49,684 nucleotides of DNA from Magnetovibrio sp. (GCA_026196495.1 JAPHSY010000023.1:1-49684); one strand, 5' to 3'. Positions 36,810 to 49,684 are shown, counted from the stretch's first letter. Notes: generated by a model not told the origin, from the letters alone. Made by a program: numbers and translations.

Positions 36810-38831
36810 ATGAGCGGAAACGAACAGTCCACATTTCAAGGCATTAGCCTATCACGCATCTCCGTTATTGCTGGTTCTGCCCTGGCAATAGTGGTCATCG
36901 CCGTTGCTTTGTTCTCTGCTCCAACACTGATGCGTGTCAAAGATATGACCGCAACCCAATCCATCAATGCTCCGCGTGCCAGTGAACAGCAAGCCCTGGC
37001 CATGACTGCCGAACACATGTCCAAATATGGGCAAGCCGCTATTGAAGCCCAAAACGCCGAAGCCCGTGCAAGCGCCCTGGCATCATTTGGCAAAAATGCC
37101 TCCTTAATTATGAGCTCTGACGTCATTGAGGACAAAACAATCGTCAAGGCCGCAATGCAGGCCATGGCCGTTGCATCAAGCAAAACCCAAGAAAAAGATG
37201 CATTGATTGCCAAGCAACAGGAAATCGTCGCCCGCATGCCCAAGTTGGTGAACGATTTTGCAATTACATTGGCACCCATCTTGGATGAAGACCTGTCATC
37301 TGACACGGGTGCTTTGATTGGTGGACAAGCTATGTTATTGGCTCTCAACAAAGCACAATCTGTGATCGCACTGGTTCCCCACGCTGACAATCCAAAGTGG
37401 GTCAAGCGTCATTTCATTAGCTTCCGCGGCGCTTACAACTTGGTCAACCAAGCTGCGGAACGCCTTTCGGACACGACAGAAGACCTATCCGCCCTTCCCG
37501 GCCAAATTGAAGAAATGAAATCTTTGGAGGCCATTTTCAAGCTGCGCGATCAGATTATCGTTAAACAGATTGAAGCCAACGAAGCGACACAAGAAGCCCA
37601 GGCCAAGCTCACAGAAACTGTGACAAACTTGGTGGCATCCGCAACCGCAGCATCACAACAAATTATTGATGACACCCGCCGTGTTGAAGAAGAGACCAAC
37701 TTTTTGATGACCGTCTTATCTTTGGGTGCCGTCGCCATTTTGGTTGCCTTGAGCATCTTTGGTGTCATGACACAAATTAACATTTTGCGTCCACTGCGTG
37801 CTTATAGTTCACAACTACGCGAACTCATTGCCGGCAATATCACCTCGGAAGCTATGCAAATATCTTCAAAAATTACCGAATTCAACGACATCGGGATTGC
37901 TGCCGATTCACTTCGCGAAGCTATGGTCAACCGTGAAGAAGCGGCGGCACGCGAAGAAGAGCGTGAGCGCCTTGCGAAAGAAGAGCGCCGTCAAACCCGC
38001 GAGCAAATGGCAAACAATTTTGAACAAGCTGTCGGCGGAGTGGTCGCAGCACTCACCGATGCTGCAACAGATATGCAGTCAGCCGCAGAAGCTCTATCCA
38101 TAACAGCAGAGCAAGCGTCTGAGCAATCTTCCACCGTAGCAATGGCTTCCGAACAGGCATCCGCAAACGTTCAAACCGTGGCTTCAGCATCCGAAGAGTT
38201 AACGGCTTCGATCAGCGAGATCTCACGCCAAGTTCTGCAATCCACAGAAGTCGCAGGCTCCGCCGTTACCGAAGTGGATAGCGCAAACAGCAAGGTCCAA
38301 GGTCTTGCCGAAGCCGCCAATAAAATTGGCGAAGTGGTGGCCCTCATTACCGATATTGCCGACCAAACCAACCTGTTGGCCTTGAACGCCACCATCGAAG
38401 CGGCCCGCGCGGGTGATGCAGGCAAAGGATTTGCCGTAGTTGCGTCAGAAGTTAAAAACCTCGCCAATCAAACGGCCAAGGCCACCGAAGAAATTTCAGC
38501 CCAAATTGGCGGCATTCAGGGTGCCACTGAAGAAGCCGTTCAGGCCATCGGCTCCATTGGCAACACCATTAACCAAATCAACGGCATCACCTCTACCGTT
38601 GCAGCAGCCGTAGAAGAACAAGGCGCCGCCACACAGGAAATCTCGCGCAATGTGGATGAAGCTTCCCACGGCACACAAGAGGTTTCACAAAACATTGACC
38701 GGGTCAGTACGGCCGCGACAGAGACGGGCCAATCTGCTGAACAACTTCTGGATGCTGCCAAAAACGTAGCGCAGCAATCCGTGCTGCTAAACTTCGAAGT
38801 TAACAAGTTGCTGACCGAATTTAGGTCGTAG
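36810..38831 (+). CDS. Transmembrane methyl-accepting chemotaxis protein
   Basis: A 673-residue chemoreceptor from ATG 36810 (AGGGG 11 bases upstream; a TTG at 36768 would add 14). Two membrane helices, about residues 15-38 and 300-325, flank a helical periplasmic sensor region of about 260 residues. A HAMP-like linker follows. The cytoplasmic signalling domain has one tip motif ([24 protein letters not shown]) near residue 525 and flanking methylation helices. The C-terminus lacks a CheB/R-binding pentapeptide (ends LLTEFRS). The ligand is unknown. No che genes are adjacent. Confidence 0.93.
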   Translation: MSGNEQSTFQGISLSRISVIAGSALAIVVIAVALFSAPTLMRVKDMTATQSINAPRASEQQALAMTAEHMSKYGQAAIEAQNAEARASALASFGKNASLIMSSDVIEDKTIVKAAMQAMAVASSKTQEKDALIAKQQEIVARMPKLVNDFAITLAPILDEDLSSDTGALIGGQAMLLALNKAQSVIALVPHADNPKWVKRHFISFRGAYNLVNQAAERLSDTTEDLSALPGQIEEMKSLEAIFKLRDQIIVKQIEANEATQEAQAKLTETVTNLVASATAASQQIIDDTRRVEEETNFLMTVLSLGAVAILVALSIFGVMTQINILRPLRAYSSQLRELIAGNITSEAMQISSKITEFNDIGIAADSLREAMVNREEAAAREEERERLAKEERRQTREQMANNFEQAVGGVVAALTDAATDMQSAAEALSITAEQASEQSSTVAMASEQASANVQTVASASEELTASISEISRQVLQSTEVAGSAVTEVDSANSKVQGLAEAANKIGEVVALITDIADQTNLLALNATIEAARAGDAGKGFAVVASEVKNLANQTAKATEEISAQIGGIQGATEEAVQAIGSIGNTINQINGITSTVAAAVEEQGAATQEISRNVDEASHGTQEVSQNIDRVSTAATETGQSAEQLLDAAKNVAQQSVLLNFEVNKLLTEFRS

Positions 38832-38925
38832 ACGTAAGGCCTCTGTCCAGTTTTTTGGGCAAGTATATCGATGCCAAAAAGACTGCGAACGGCCCAATTG
38901 ATCTAGGCTCTAACTAACCACACAC

Positions 38926-38957
38926 AAAAAACGGCCCTCAAAATGGGGGCCGTTTTT
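38926..38957. terminator. Bidirectional terminator between the chemoreceptor and aspC
   Basis: AAAAACGGCCC (38926-38936) pairs with GGGGCCGTTTTT (38946-38957) around a loop of nine bases. It works for both convergent genes. Confidence 0.85.
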
Positions 38958-38981
38958 GATTTAGTAGCTTAAAGCTTTAAC

Positions 38982-40217
<1,236 letters not shown>

Positions 40218-40290
40218 TTACAGCGCCAAAAATTACGCCTATCCGAACCAAATCGCAACATGCGAATGGGTAGGACTAGACGTTCTCTTT

Positions 40291-40911
40291 TCAGCTCACT
40301 TTTGGCTTATCAAATACAATGCCGTAGTGATACGGCGGCAGCTCAATCACACCATGGAGACGGAACCCAACGGGCAGGACTTCATCCATTACCGTTTCGG
40401 GTGTCATGCGCAGATCCGTCGCCGGTCCACGCGGCTGCCCCAACACGGTGGTGTCTTCTTTGGGACGGAAGTGCCAATTCACAATCGCCAACTGCCCCCC
40501 TGGTTTCAAAGTGTTGAAAACGTCCAGCGCCAGCTTCTGCTTTTCCGGGCAGCCGTGAAAGGTGTTGGCAATGAACACATAATCCGGTGCCGTGGTCATA
40601 ATATCTTGCAAAGAGCAGGCATCGCATTCGACCCAACGGATGGTGCCGTTTGTGATTCCGGCACGATGTGCGCGGACTTGTGCCTTTTCCAACATCTCTG
40701 CATCCAGGTCCACCGCCGTCACGCGGCCCATGCCGCCGACGATGTGAGCCAAAGATGTTGTGAAGTGACCATCGCCACAACACAGATCAACAACCGTGGT
40801 TCCGAAATCAATGCCTAGACGCCGGAGAACGCTTTCCGGGTCCGGCCACAGGGCCTTCCACCAGTCCGCATCCGGCATTCCTGAGGCAGGAAATTTAGCT
40901 GGATGATTCAT
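40291..40911 (-). CDS. Class I SAM-dependent methyltransferase
   Basis: A 206-residue protein with the motif I signature VVDLCCGDGHFTTSLA, motif II acid in VTAVDLDAEML, WVECDACSLQD and the motif post-I region. The fold is certain; the substrate is not. It starts at ATG 40911, preceded by GGGG five bases upstream; a GTG at 40917 would add two residues. It stands alone, divergent from uvrB. Confidence 0.85.
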   Translation of the reverse strand: MNHPAKFPASGMPDADWWKALWPDPESVLRRLGIDFGTTVVDLCCGDGHFTTSLAHIVGGMGRVTAVDLDAEMLEKAQVRAHRAGITNGTIRWVECDACSLQDIMTTAPDYVFIANTFHGCPEKQKLALDVFNTLKPGGQLAIVNWHFRPKEDTTVLGQPRGPATDLRMTPETVMDEVLPVGFRLHGVIELPPYHYGIVFDKPKVS

Positions 40912-41010
40912 ACACACCCCGTCAAAAAGACGGCTCCCCTTAGTTCCACCCTTTATTTTCTGGGATTTTTTATAGCCTGATTCTTAAATTTAGGCGAGTC
41001 GATGATCCCC

Positions 41011-41038
41011 TTGCACCTGTGGATAAAGACCCTATAAC
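41011..41038 (+). promoter_or_regulatory. uvrB promoter with a perfect DnaA box
   Basis: TTGCAC (41011-41016) and TATAAC (41033-41038) with a 16-base spacer. The spacer holds TGTGGATAA (41018-41026), the complement of the DnaA box TTATCCACA. The predicted start is close to the uvrB ATG at 41045, so the message could be leaderless. Confidence 0.5.
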
Positions 41039-41044
41039 AAAAGA

Positions 41045-43183
41045 ATGTCAGATCTTGTCAAACCCGGCTTTCACGCCGACGCCCAACCTGCCCCCAAGCC
41101 CAAACCCGGCAAAGGCCGCCCGTTTGAGTTGGTCAGCAACTTTGAGCCCGCCGGCGATCAACCCCAAGCCATCAAAGAACTGGTTCAGGGCCTGAATGAC
41201 GGAGAAAAAGATCAGGTTTTACTGGGTGTTACCGGATCAGGAAAAACATTCACCATTGCTCATGCCATTGCCCAGGTGGAACGCCCTGCCCTGGTTTTGG
41301 CCCCCAACAAGACCCTAGCGGCCCAGCTTTATGCGGAAATGAAGGGCTTTTTCCCCCACAACGCAGTGGAGTACTTCGTATCCTACTATGACTATTACCA
41401 GCCCGAAGCCTACGTAGCACGCACCGATACCTATATCGAAAAAGATGCATCGATTAACGAACAAATTGACCGCATGCGCCACTCTGCAACGCGGGCGCTG
41501 TTTGAACGACGCGACGTTATTATCGTTGCCTCCGTCAGCTGTATCTACGGTATTGGGTCTGCGGAAACATACGCTGATATGGTGGTGAAGTTGGTGGCGG
41601 GTGAAGAATACGCCCAGGATGATTTGATGCGCTCCCTGGTCACACTGCAATATCAACGCAACGACGCTGCCTTTGGCCGTGGAACCTTCCGGGTACGCGG
41701 TGATGTGGTTGAGATTTTTCCCAGTCACTATGAAGACCGTGCTTGGAAGCTCAGCTTCTTTGGCGATGAGTTGGAAAGTATTTATGAAGTGGATTCTCTC
41801 ACTGGGGAGAAAAACGCCGACCTGGAAGCCATCACCATCTATCCCAACAGCCACTACGTCACACCACGCCCAACGCTGGTTCAAGCCATCCCCCAGATTA
41901 AGGCAGAAATGAAGGACCAAGTGGAGCGTTTTCGCGCCGATAACAAACTGATTGAAGCTCAACGCATCGAAGAGCGCACCACCTTCGATCTGGAAATGAT
42001 GGAAACCACCGGACACTGCAATGGAATCGAGAACTATTCACGCTATCTCACGGGGCGCAATCCGGGCGAACCACCACCCACCTTGTTTGAATACCTGCCT
42101 GAAGACGCAGTGATGATTGCCGACGAAAGCCACGTTTCCGTGCCCCAAATTGGCGGCATGTACAAAGGTGACTTCAACCGTAAATCAACATTGGCCAGCT
42201 TTGGTTTTCGTCTGCCCAGCTGCATCGACAACCGTCCGCTAAAGTTCGAAGAGTGGGAGGCCATGCGCCCGCAAACCATTTTGGTTTCGGCCACCCCAGG
42301 ACCATGGGAACTGGAGCGCACCGGCGGTGTGTTCACCGAACAGGTGGTACGCCCCACGGGCCTAATTGATCCAGAATGCATTGTCCGACCGGTCGAAAGC
42401 CAGGTTGATGACCTGCTGCATGAATGCAAGGAAGCAGCAGCCAAAGCCCAACGTGTGTTGGTAACAGTCCTGACCAAAAAGATGGCGGAAGAACTGACCG
42501 AATACATGCACGAACATGGTGTGCGCGTGCGTTACATGCACTCCGATATTGAGACGTTGGAACGCATTGAAATCATCCGCGATTTGCGCTTGGGTGCGTT
42601 CGATGTGCTGGTGGGGATCAACTTGCTGCGCGAAGGCCTGGATATCCCCGAATGTGCCCTGGTGGCCATTTTAGATGCCGACAAGGAAGGTTTTCTACGT
42701 TCCAAAACATCGCTGGTCCAAACCATTGGCCGCGCGGCGCGAAACCTGGATGGTCGGGTCATCTTGTACGCCGACAAAATGACCAACAGCCTGGAATATG
42801 CGATTGAAGAAACCAATCGCCGCCGCGCCAAACAAGAAGCCTATAACCTTGAGCATGGCATCACACCCGAAAGTGTCAAAAAGCACATCGCCGATGCCTT
42901 GGGATCGGTCTACGAACAAGACTACGTTACCGTTGATACCGGGGCATCAGGCGACGACAACTTGGTTGGCAAATCGCTCAAAGACCATATGGTTGATTTG
43001 GACAAGCGCATGAAGCAAGCCGCAGCCGATCTGGAATTTGAAGAAGCCGCAAGATTGCGTGATGAAATTCGTAGGCTCGAAGCACATGAGCTTGGCTTGG
43101 ACCGTGCAGGTGTGTCAAAATCAGCCGCCAGCAAAGCAGGGGCTGGCTCTCGACGAAAAAGCAAAAAGAGGCGAGGACCTTAA
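41045..43183 (+). CDS. uvrB: Excinuclease ABC subunit B
   Basis: UvrB is the damage-verifying helicase of nucleotide excision repair. The 712-residue protein has Walker A ([13 protein letters not shown]), the beta-hairpin region ([15 protein letters not shown]), the DEAD-like DESH motif ([16 protein letters not shown]), motif V/VI ([22 protein letters not shown]), and the C-terminal UVR coiled-coil that contacts UvrC ([17 protein letters not shown]). An extra 25 or so residues, Pro/Lys-rich, precede the usual [14 protein letters not shown] start. No alphaproteobacterial GTTC-N7-GTTC LexA site was found before it. A Nudix gene follows 6 bases later. Confidence 0.97.
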   Translation: MSDLVKPGFHADAQPAPKPKPGKGRPFELVSNFEPAGDQPQAIKELVQGLNDGEKDQVLLGVTGSGKTFTIAHAIAQVERPALVLAPNKTLAAQLYAEMKGFFPHNAVEYFVSYYDYYQPEAYVARTDTYIEKDASINEQIDRMRHSATRALFERRDVIIVASVSCIYGIGSAETYADMVVKLVAGEEYAQDDLMRSLVTLQYQRNDAAFGRGTFRVRGDVVEIFPSHYEDRAWKLSFFGDELESIYEVDSLTGEKNADLEAITIYPNSHYVTPRPTLVQAIPQIKAEMKDQVERFRADNKLIEAQRIEERTTFDLEMMETTGHCNGIENYSRYLTGRNPGEPPPTLFEYLPEDAVMIADESHVSVPQIGGMYKGDFNRKSTLASFGFRLPSCIDNRPLKFEEWEAMRPQTILVSATPGPWELERTGGVFTEQVVRPTGLIDPECIVRPVESQVDDLLHECKEAAAKAQRVLVTVLTKKMAEELTEYMHEHGVRVRYMHSDIETLERIEIIRDLRLGAFDVLVGINLLREGLDIPECALVAILDADKEGFLRSKTSLVQTIGRAARNLDGRVILYADKMTNSLEYAIEETNRRRAKQEAYNLEHGITPESVKKHIADALGSVYEQDYVTVDTGASGDDNLVGKSLKDHMVDLDKRMKQAAADLEFEEAARLRDEIRRLEAHELGLDRAGVSKSAASKAGAGSRRKSKKRRGP

Positions 43184-43189
43184 ACCACC

Positions 43190-43666
43190 ATGTTCGGGCC
43201 CAATAGCAAAATTCCTTTACGTTCCACGGCCATTGCATGCGCAGTGCTGCGTCCCGTTGAAGATCATTTTGAGGTCTTGGTGATGTGCCGCACCTATGAA
43301 CCACTTGACGGCGTATGGTCCCTGGTCACAGGCCACGTGGACGACGAAGAAACCGGCTGGCATGCTGCATACCGCGAAGTCATCGAAGAAACGGGGATCA
43401 CGCCCACTTCACTTTACGCCGCCAATTTTGTTGATCAATGGTACAACACACACGCCAACGTTATCGAGTTGGTGCCTTTGTTCGTGGCTTATGTCAAAGC
43501 TGATACCCAAGTCAAAATGAACGATGAACATTCGGAACTGAAATGGCTTCGCATTCGCGACGCCATTGACCACATCCCCTTCCACGGACATAAAACCGCC
43601 CTGGAACACATCCGCCATACGTTCATTGAAAATGAGCCGCCAGCTTGGTTGAAGATAGAGATCTAA
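43190..43666 (+). CDS. Nudix hydrolase
   Basis: A 158-residue Nudix protein with a perfect Nudix box: GHVDDEE, seven residues, then REVIEETGI (near residues 52-74). This box binds the metal and catalyses hydrolysis of a nucleoside diphosphate linked to X. Resembles NudB-like dATP/dihydroneopterin hydrolases, but the substrate is not certain. Just downstream of uvrB, so probably co-transcribed and perhaps linked to nucleotide-pool or repair functions. The stop overlaps the convergent phosphatase gene by four bases. Confidence 0.92.
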   Translation: MFGPNSKIPLRSTAIACAVLRPVEDHFEVLVMCRTYEPLDGVWSLVTGHVDDEETGWHAAYREVIEETGITPTSLYAANFVDQWYNTHANVIELVPLFVAYVKADTQVKMNDEHSELKWLRIRDAIDHIPFHGHKTALEHIRHTFIENEPPAWLKIEI

Positions 43667-44142
43667 ACCCCACTCACCATCGAAGGTCGTTGCATCCAAT
43701 TGAGCTGCCAGCCTCCTTGGTTATCATCATTTGTACGTTCCAAACACACCACGGTGCCGGGTTCAAACCCGACCGACATACCGTCTTCTTTGCCTGTCAG
43801 ACAGCGTGAAACCATTTTTTCCATAAACGGCAAATGCCCAACGGCCATAATATCACCGCCCGCCGTTGTTGCGGCATGAAACAGATGATCGGTGCTATCG
43901 TTGGGTTTTAGCCCCTCCACCTCGATCGCCGCTTGGCCCAGCCATACGGCTTTGGACAAAATATTGGCAGTTTCTTTGGCCCGGGCTTTGCCAGAATGGA
44001 TCACTTCATCCACCATCACATCGCCACTGTGGAGAAATGCGGCCATCTCTGCCGCATCGGCGGCACCCTTTTTACTGAGCGGACGTTCTGGGTCTATATC
44101 TTTGGATATCGCTTCGGCGTGTTGCACCAGATAAAGCTTCAC
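43663..44142 (-). CDS. SixA-like phosphatase, variant QHA motif
   Basis: A 159-residue histidine phosphatase. It starts MKLYLVQHAEA, where the family's RHG is QHA; the catalytic His remains. A later His, in MAVGHLPFMEKM, and the Arg in HSGKARAKET correspond to active-site residues. SixA acts on phosphohistidine in phosphorelays. The Q variant is known in other SixA-like proteins (MKLYLVQHGEA), so it is not necessarily inactive. It lies four bases downstream of the second SixA-like gene. Confidence 0.85.
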   Translation of the reverse strand: MKLYLVQHAEAISKDIDPERPLSKKGAADAAEMAAFLHSGDVMVDEVIHSGKARAKETANILSKAVWLGQAAIEVEGLKPNDSTDHLFHAATTAGGDIMAVGHLPFMEKMVSRCLTGKEDGMSVGFEPGTVVCLERTNDDNQGGWQLNWMQRPSMVSGV

Positions 44143-44146
44143 TGGC

Positions 44147-44638
44147 CTAGTCCTCCATTGTCTTGGGACCTCGAACCACGCGCGGGTTCAACACCCAGCG
44201 CAGCGTCCAGCCAGGACCGTAATGGTCGTGGGACAAAGCCATGATGGTTCCGGTTTTCACCTCAACCAGTCCCGCATGGGGATTGCCTGTCACCAATTGT
44301 GACACCGCTTGGCCCATAAATGGCTCATGTCCACACACCATGGTGGGTTCTGACCATTGACCAGCCATTTTTGCAAAGGCCTTGATATCGCCCCAGGGCT
44401 CAATGCCATCAATTTCTTCAGGCACAAGATTTGGTGCTAGATAAGAGCCAAGTATCCCCGCCGTTTCACCGGCGCGCACCAAGGTGCTGTGTACGATTCG
44501 GGCTATCGGGATTTCTTGCTGCGCCAAGTGTGCACCCAGGGCATCCACATCCGCGCGGCCACGCGGGCTCAAGCGTCGTTGAGCATCACTATCGGCACCA
44601 AATTCTGCCTTACCGTGGCGCACTAAATATAAGCGCAT
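44147..44638 (-). CDS. SixA-like histidine phosphatase
   Basis: A 163-residue phosphatase with the canonical MRLYLVRHGKA start and the second His in MVCGHEPFMGQ. It shares its layout with the following gene, so the two look like a tandem duplication with divergence. In E. coli SixA dephosphorylates proteins with phosphohistidine, such as ArcB's Hpt domain or the phosphotransferase NPr. The window contains an Hpt protein at 21.2-22.0 kb, a possible but unproven target. Confidence 0.88.
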   Translation of the reverse strand: MRLYLVRHGKAEFGADSDAQRRLSPRGRADVDALGAHLAQQEIPIARIVHSTLVRAGETAGILGSYLAPNLVPEEIDGIEPWGDIKAFAKMAGQWSEPTMVCGHEPFMGQAVSQLVTGNPHAGLVEVKTGTIMALSHDHYGPGWTLRWVLNPRVVRGPKTMED

Positions 44639-44678
44639 CGAGCCCCCAGAACCGGTTGGTCTTGTATTATCGATTTAA

Positions 44679-45140
44679 TTATGCCCCACGGGCCGCGTCG
44701 TGAACAACTTTACCCAGAATCGTTGCCGGGACAACACAAGTGCCCCCCTCTTCTGCCATGATTTCGGTCGCACGGTTGTAGATATCCATCACCAAATCGG
44801 ACAAATCAATGGTTAGGCCTTTGGGAAGCTTAGAAAATAGGCCATCCATCTGCACCACCAAACGTTCAATCCCAATACGCAGTTCTTCTTCGCTTTCGGC
44901 TGCACGGGAAATATCGGCAACTTTGCGGGCCAACACGAGAACGAATCCCTTGCTCCAACAGGTGATGCGTGCCTTATCACCCTGGGTGCTCAGCAATTCC
45001 ATATCTTCACGGGTTAACGCCTTGGCGATGGCCGCAGAATCCCCGCCATGTGACACAGCGTCATATAGCTTCAAAACAAGTTCGCCGAGTACATAACCAC
45101 GGCATTTCTTGCCCTTAGGGCACAACAGGCAATTCTTCAT
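44679..45140 (-). CDS. Hypothetical protein with N-terminal cysteine cluster
   Basis: I do not recognise this family. The 153-residue product begins MKNCLLCPKGKKCRG, with cysteines at 4, 7 and 13, plus Cys near 61 and Cys near 134. The rest is helical and mildly charged with no membrane segment. A short metal-binding motif is possible. Start ATG 45140 has GGGGG about six bases upstream. It lies upstream of the two SixA-like genes on the same strand (40 bases), and may share a transcript with them. Confidence 0.65.
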   Translation of the reverse strand: MKNCLLCPKGKKCRGYVLGELVLKLYDAVSHGGDSAAIAKALTREDMELLSTQGDKARITCWSKGFVLVLARKVADISRAAESEEELRIGIERLVVQMDGLFSKLPKGLTIDLSDLVMDIYNRATEIMAEEGGTCVVPATILGKVVHDAARGA

Positions 45141-45246
45141 GGACGACCCCCGTCACATAGTCTTGGTCAATCTAGTGGAGCCCCACTCGCATCAATCGTG
45201 ACGTTTATTTAACACAAATTACCCCCTCACGCTATGTGGTGATTAC

Positions 45247-45280
45247 AAAAAAACAGGCCCCCGTATGGGAGCCCGTTTTT
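45247..45280. terminator. Terminator after the ATP synthase operon
   Basis: AAAAACAGGCCCCC pairs with GGGAGCCCGTTTTT (two mismatches) around GTAT. On the minus strand it ends with a T-run after atpC. Confidence 0.75.
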
Positions 45281-45301
45281 AAACGTAAACCTGAGGCTGG
45301 A

Positions 45302-45721
45302 TCAGTGTGCAGCAACACTTGCGCCCATGGCGCTGAGCATGGCTTCGGCGGTTTTGATCTCCGCCTCAGCATTTGCTTTTTCAATGTCGCTGGATGCTTT
45401 TTCCAAAGCTTTTTCAGCAGCTTCGAGACGGGCTTGAGCCTCGTCTTGCTTCAAATCACCAACCATGGTGGCTTCTTCCGCCAACAAGGTGCAACGATCA
45501 GGGGTGACTTCAACGAAACCGCCAGAGACGAAAATGCTTTCCGTCACCTTACCATTATCGTGGATGTCAACCACACCCGGACGCACCGTGCCGATCAACG
45601 GCGTGTGTCCCGGCAGCACACCGATATCACCTTCGGAACATGGAACAACGACCATGCTCACAGCTTGCGACTTTACCAGACGCTGAGGTGAAACCAGTTC
45701 AAATTCGACCACATCGGCCAT
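45302..45721 (-). CDS. atpC: ATP synthase F1 epsilon subunit
   Basis: The regulatory subunit of the F1 rotor stalk. The 139 residues show the N-terminal beta sandwich (VEFELVSPQRLV, GDIGVLPGHTPLIGTVRPG, VSGGFVEVTPDRCTLLAEEA) and the C-terminal helical pair with EEA-rich residues. Last gene of the F1 cluster; GGAG is upstream of the ATG, 29 bases after atpD. Confidence 0.96.
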   Translation of the reverse strand: MADVVEFELVSPQRLVKSQAVSMVVVPCSEGDIGVLPGHTPLIGTVRPGVVDIHDNGKVTESIFVSGGFVEVTPDRCTLLAEEATMVGDLKQDEAQARLEAAEKALEKASSDIEKANAEAEIKTAEAMLSAMGASVAAH

Positions 45722-45750
45722 GTGCTTTTACTCCAAACCCAGGTGAGGGA

Positions 45751-47187
<1,437 letters not shown>

Positions 47188-47207
47188 TTAAAGGTATCAG
47201 CGTATTC

Positions 47208-48101
47208 TTACAGCGCTTCCGCGCCGGAGATGATTTCAATCAATTCACTGGTGATCGCAGCCTGACGTGAACGGTTGTACGTCAACGTCAACTTATCGAT
47301 CATGTCCCCAGCGTTACGGGTAGCATTATCCATTGCGGTCATGCGCGCGCCGTGTTCAGAAGCCGAGCTTTCCAGCATCGCTTGGAAGATTTGCACGCCG
47401 AGGTTTTTCGGCAACAAGACTTCTAGGATTTCGCTTTCTTCGGGTTCGAACTCGTATGCTGCTTTCAGCTCGCCACTGTCAGCAACTGCCCCCTCTTCTT
47501 CATCAGAAGTAAACGGGATCAATTGCGAGTTGGTGACGATCTGGGTCATAGCCGACTGGAACTTATTGAAAAGGATCGAGCAGACGTCAAATTCGCCAGC
47601 TTCAAACATTTCCGTGATCCGGTCGGACACGGCCGTGGCTTCTAAGTACCCAATGCCCTTCTTACCACCGATGCCGATGATGCTATCAACGATATCACCG
47701 CGGAATTCGGATTTCAGAAGGTCTGAGCCCTTACGCCCGACACACAACAGCTTGACCGTTTTGCCTTCGCTCTTCATCTCGTGAACGAGACGACGGGCTT
47801 CGCGAACGATCGAGCCATTGAAACCGCCGCACAGGCCGCGGTCAGAAGTGAACACAACCAACAAATGGGTTTGGTCTTCACCGGTACCGGCAAGAAGCTC
47901 CGGGCCACCTTCCATACCGGCGAAAGAGCCGGCAAGGGAACGCAGCACTGTGTCCATACGCTCTGAATAAGCGCGTGCGGACTCGGCTGCTTCCTGGGCG
48001 CGGCGCAATTTTGCAGCCGCAACCATTTTCATGGCCGAAGTGATCTTGCGCGTCGATTTGACGCTGTCGATCCGGTTTTTTAGGTCCTTTAGGTTAGGCA
48101 T
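47208..48101 (-). CDS. atpG: ATP synthase F1 gamma subunit
   Basis: The central shaft of F1, 297 residues. The N-terminal coiled coil starts [32 protein letters not shown] and the C-terminal one ends in [19 protein letters not shown], the family signature. It lies between atpA (33 bases) and atpD. Confidence 0.97.
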   Translation of the reverse strand: MPNLKDLKNRIDSVKSTRKITSAMKMVAAAKLRRAQEAAESARAYSERMDTVLRSLAGSFAGMEGGPELLAGTGEDQTHLLVVFTSDRGLCGGFNGSIVREARRLVHEMKSEGKTVKLLCVGRKGSDLLKSEFRGDIVDSIIGIGGKKGIGYLEATAVSDRITEMFEAGEFDVCSILFNKFQSAMTQIVTNSQLIPFTSDEEEGAVADSGELKAAYEFEPEESEILEVLLPKNLGVQIFQAMLESSASEHGARMTAMDNATRNAGDMIDKLTLTYNRSRQAAITSELIEIISGAEAL

Positions 48102-48134
48102 GAGACGTTGTCCCGCTCCGTCCTAAGTCTGAGA

Positions 48135-49667
48135 TCAAGCGAAAGTCTTGGTGAAGTCTTCGATCAACTTCGCCAATTTAGCTTCGGTATCATCCGAAAG
48201 CGCTTTCTCATCGCGAATGGTCGCCAAGATGTCTTCACCTTTGGAACGCAGTTCGCCGAGCAACGCATGCTCGTAACGTGTTACGTCCTTGGTATCAACA
48301 TTATCGAGGTAACCCTTCACGCCCGAATAGATCACAGCAACCTGCTCTTCGATGGTAAGCGGGCTGTACTGCGGTTGTTTCAAAAGCTCGGTCAAACGTG
48401 CACCACGAGCCAACAGTTTCTGCGTTGCCGGATCCAAGTCGGATGCGAACTGCGCAAACGCTGCCATTTCACGGTACTGAGCCAATTCCAACTTAATGGA
48501 GCCAGCGACCTGCTTCATAGCCTTAATCTGTGCAGCGGAACCCACACGAGACACCGACAGACCGACGTTCACAGCCGGGCGGATGCCTTTGTAGAAGAGT
48601 TCCGATTCCAGGAAAATCTGGCCATCGGTAATGGAAATCACGTTGGTCGGAATGTATGCGGAAACATCACCAGCTTGGGTTTCAATAACCGGCAGAGCCG
48701 TCAAAGAACCGTTACCCGCTTTATCGCCCAGCTTACATGCACGTTCCAGCAAACGGGAGTGCAAGTAGAAAACGTCACCCGGATAAGCTTCACGTCCAGG
48801 AGGACGACGCAGCAACAGAGACATTTGACGATAAGCAACAGCTTGCTTGGTCAAATCATCATAGAAGATAACCGCGTGCTGACCGTTGTCACGGAAGTAT
48901 TCACCGATGGAAGCACCAGCGTACGGTGCCAAGAACTGCATCGGAGCTGGGTCAGAAGCGGTTGCAGCAACAACTACGGAGTATTCCATAGCGCCATTGT
49001 CTTCCAAAGATTTCACCAGCTGAGCAACCGTGGAGCGTTTTTGACCAACAGCAACGTAGATACAGAACAGCTTTTCACTGTCGTCTTTGGCCGCGTCATT
49101 GATGCTTTTTTGGTTGATGATGGTGTCGATGATAACAGCCGTTTTACCGGTCTGACGGTCACCAATAATCAATTCGCGTTGTCCGCGTCCAATGGGGATC
49201 AAGCTATCGATCGCCTTCAGGCCGGTTTGCATCGGTTCGTGAACCGATTTACGCGGGATGATGCCCGGTGCCTTCACTTCGACGAGAGCACGGCTCACGT
49301 CTTCGAGAGGGCCCTTACCATCGATGGGATTGCCGAGACCGTCGACAACGCGGCCCAACAGGCCTTTGCCGACCGGAACATCAACAATGTCGCCGGTACG
49401 TTTAACGGTATCGCCTTCTTTGATACCACGGTCATCACCGAAGATAACAACACCAACGTTGTCTTCTTCGAGGTTAAGAGCCATGCCTTTAACGGCACCT
49501 GGGAACTCAACCATTTCACCGGCTTGAACGTTGTCCAGCCCGTAAACGCGTGCAATACCGTCACCGACGGAGAGCACTTGACCAACCTCGGCAACTTCTG
49601 CCTCGGTACCAAAATTAGCGATCTGATCTTTTAGAATTGCGGAAATTTCCGCGGCGCGGATGTCCAT
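48135..49667 (-). CDS. atpA: ATP synthase F1 alpha subunit
   Basis: The non-catalytic nucleotide-binding alpha subunit, 510 residues. Starts [19 protein letters not shown]. Walker A is [13 protein letters not shown] near residue 170, and the conserved Arg finger segment is [16 protein letters not shown]. The ATG at 49667 is preceded by AAGGGG. The upstream gene, expected to be atpH, lies beyond the window edge. Confidence 0.98.
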   Translation of the reverse strand: MDIRAAEISAILKDQIANFGTEAEVAEVGQVLSVGDGIARVYGLDNVQAGEMVEFPGAVKGMALNLEEDNVGVVIFGDDRGIKEGDTVKRTGDIVDVPVGKGLLGRVVDGLGNPIDGKGPLEDVSRALVEVKAPGIIPRKSVHEPMQTGLKAIDSLIPIGRGQRELIIGDRQTGKTAVIIDTIINQKSINDAAKDDSEKLFCIYVAVGQKRSTVAQLVKSLEDNGAMEYSVVVAATASDPAPMQFLAPYAGASIGEYFRDNGQHAVIFYDDLTKQAVAYRQMSLLLRRPPGREAYPGDVFYLHSRLLERACKLGDKAGNGSLTALPVIETQAGDVSAYIPTNVISITDGQIFLESELFYKGIRPAVNVGLSVSRVGSAAQIKAMKQVAGSIKLELAQYREMAAFAQFASDLDPATQKLLARGARLTELLKQPQYSPLTIEEQVAVIYSGVKGYLDNVDTKDVTRYEHALLGELRSKGEDILATIRDEKALSDDTEAKLAKLIEDFTKTFA

Positions 49668-49684
49668 TATCCAATCCCCTTCAT

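Noticed and set aside
40918-41044. LexA SOS box before uvrB
   Set aside because: No GTTC-N7-GTTC or close match; AGTTCC followed by ATTTTC is too weak.
48108-49634. A 508-codon open frame on the plus strand opposite atpA
   Set aside because: It mirrors the atpA gene and has low-complexity, family-less content; a codon-bias shadow.

Overview
The window looks like the chromosome of a free-living, motile, probably facultatively anaerobic or microaerophilic alphaproteobacterium, most likely a Rhodospirillales-type lineage. This rests on the housekeeping neighbourhoods (dnaG-rpoD beside GatB/YqeY and carA-carB-greA, an F1 ATP synthase atpA-G-D-C order, trxB followed by a LysR gene), a long pyruvate:ferredoxin oxidoreductase, several chemoreceptor or two-component genes and an EF-G-like paralogue. 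No rRNA or tRNA genes, insertion sequences, phage genes or CRISPR arrays were seen. The placement is an inference from gene content; no species is claimed.

Layout. 1-5.2 kb (minus): a pyruvate:ferredoxin oxidoreductase cut by the window edge and a membrane-anchored class III adenylate cyclase. 5.4-12.8 kb: a dispersed queuosine island (queA-tgt-queF on plus, a queuosine-precursor transporter and queC on minus, queG on plus). It is interrupted by a small secreted Cys-rich protein, a soluble globin-like chemoreceptor and a glutathione transferase. 12.8-16.9 kb: an FGE-fold secreted protein, a small MscS channel and an orphan sensor kinase. 17-22.6 kb (minus): rpoD, dnaG, an Hpt-receiver protein and GatB/YqeY. 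22.9-27.9 kb: carA-carB-greA. 28-31 kb: a membrane protein of unknown function, a Vgb-like propeller and an AlkC-like HEAT protein. 31-33.8 kb: an Lrp regulator, trxB and a LysR regulator. 33.8-34.6 kb: about 820 bases without a credible protein gene. 34.6-41 kb: the EF-G-like GTPase, a chemoreceptor, an aspartate aminotransferase and a methyltransferase. 41-45.1 kb: uvrB, a Nudix hydrolase, two SixA-like phosphatases and an unknown Cys-cluster protein. 45.3-49.7 kb (minus): atpC, atpD, atpG, atpA.

The most interesting item is the gene-free stretch at 33.9-34.56 kb. It holds two apparently paralogous small RNA genes in tandem on the plus strand. Both have a TGG(N)3-N17-TATATT promoter, a 5' hairpin, a second hairpin with a C-rich loop, a third hairpin with a CCC-type loop, an unpaired CCTCCC segment, and a long-stem terminator with a TTCG or CTCG loop and 7-8 Ts. 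The C-rich motifs can pair with Shine-Dalgarno sequences, as in known alphaproteobacterial anti-SD small RNAs, but I cannot assign them to a named family.

Other points: a soluble globin-like chemoreceptor that lacks the proximal haem histidine and carries two complete signalling-tip motifs exactly 98 residues apart; DnaA-box-like sites in the dnaG and uvrB promoter regions; an EF-G-like GTPase with a changed G3 motif; and a hairpin that would hide the carA ribosome-binding site.
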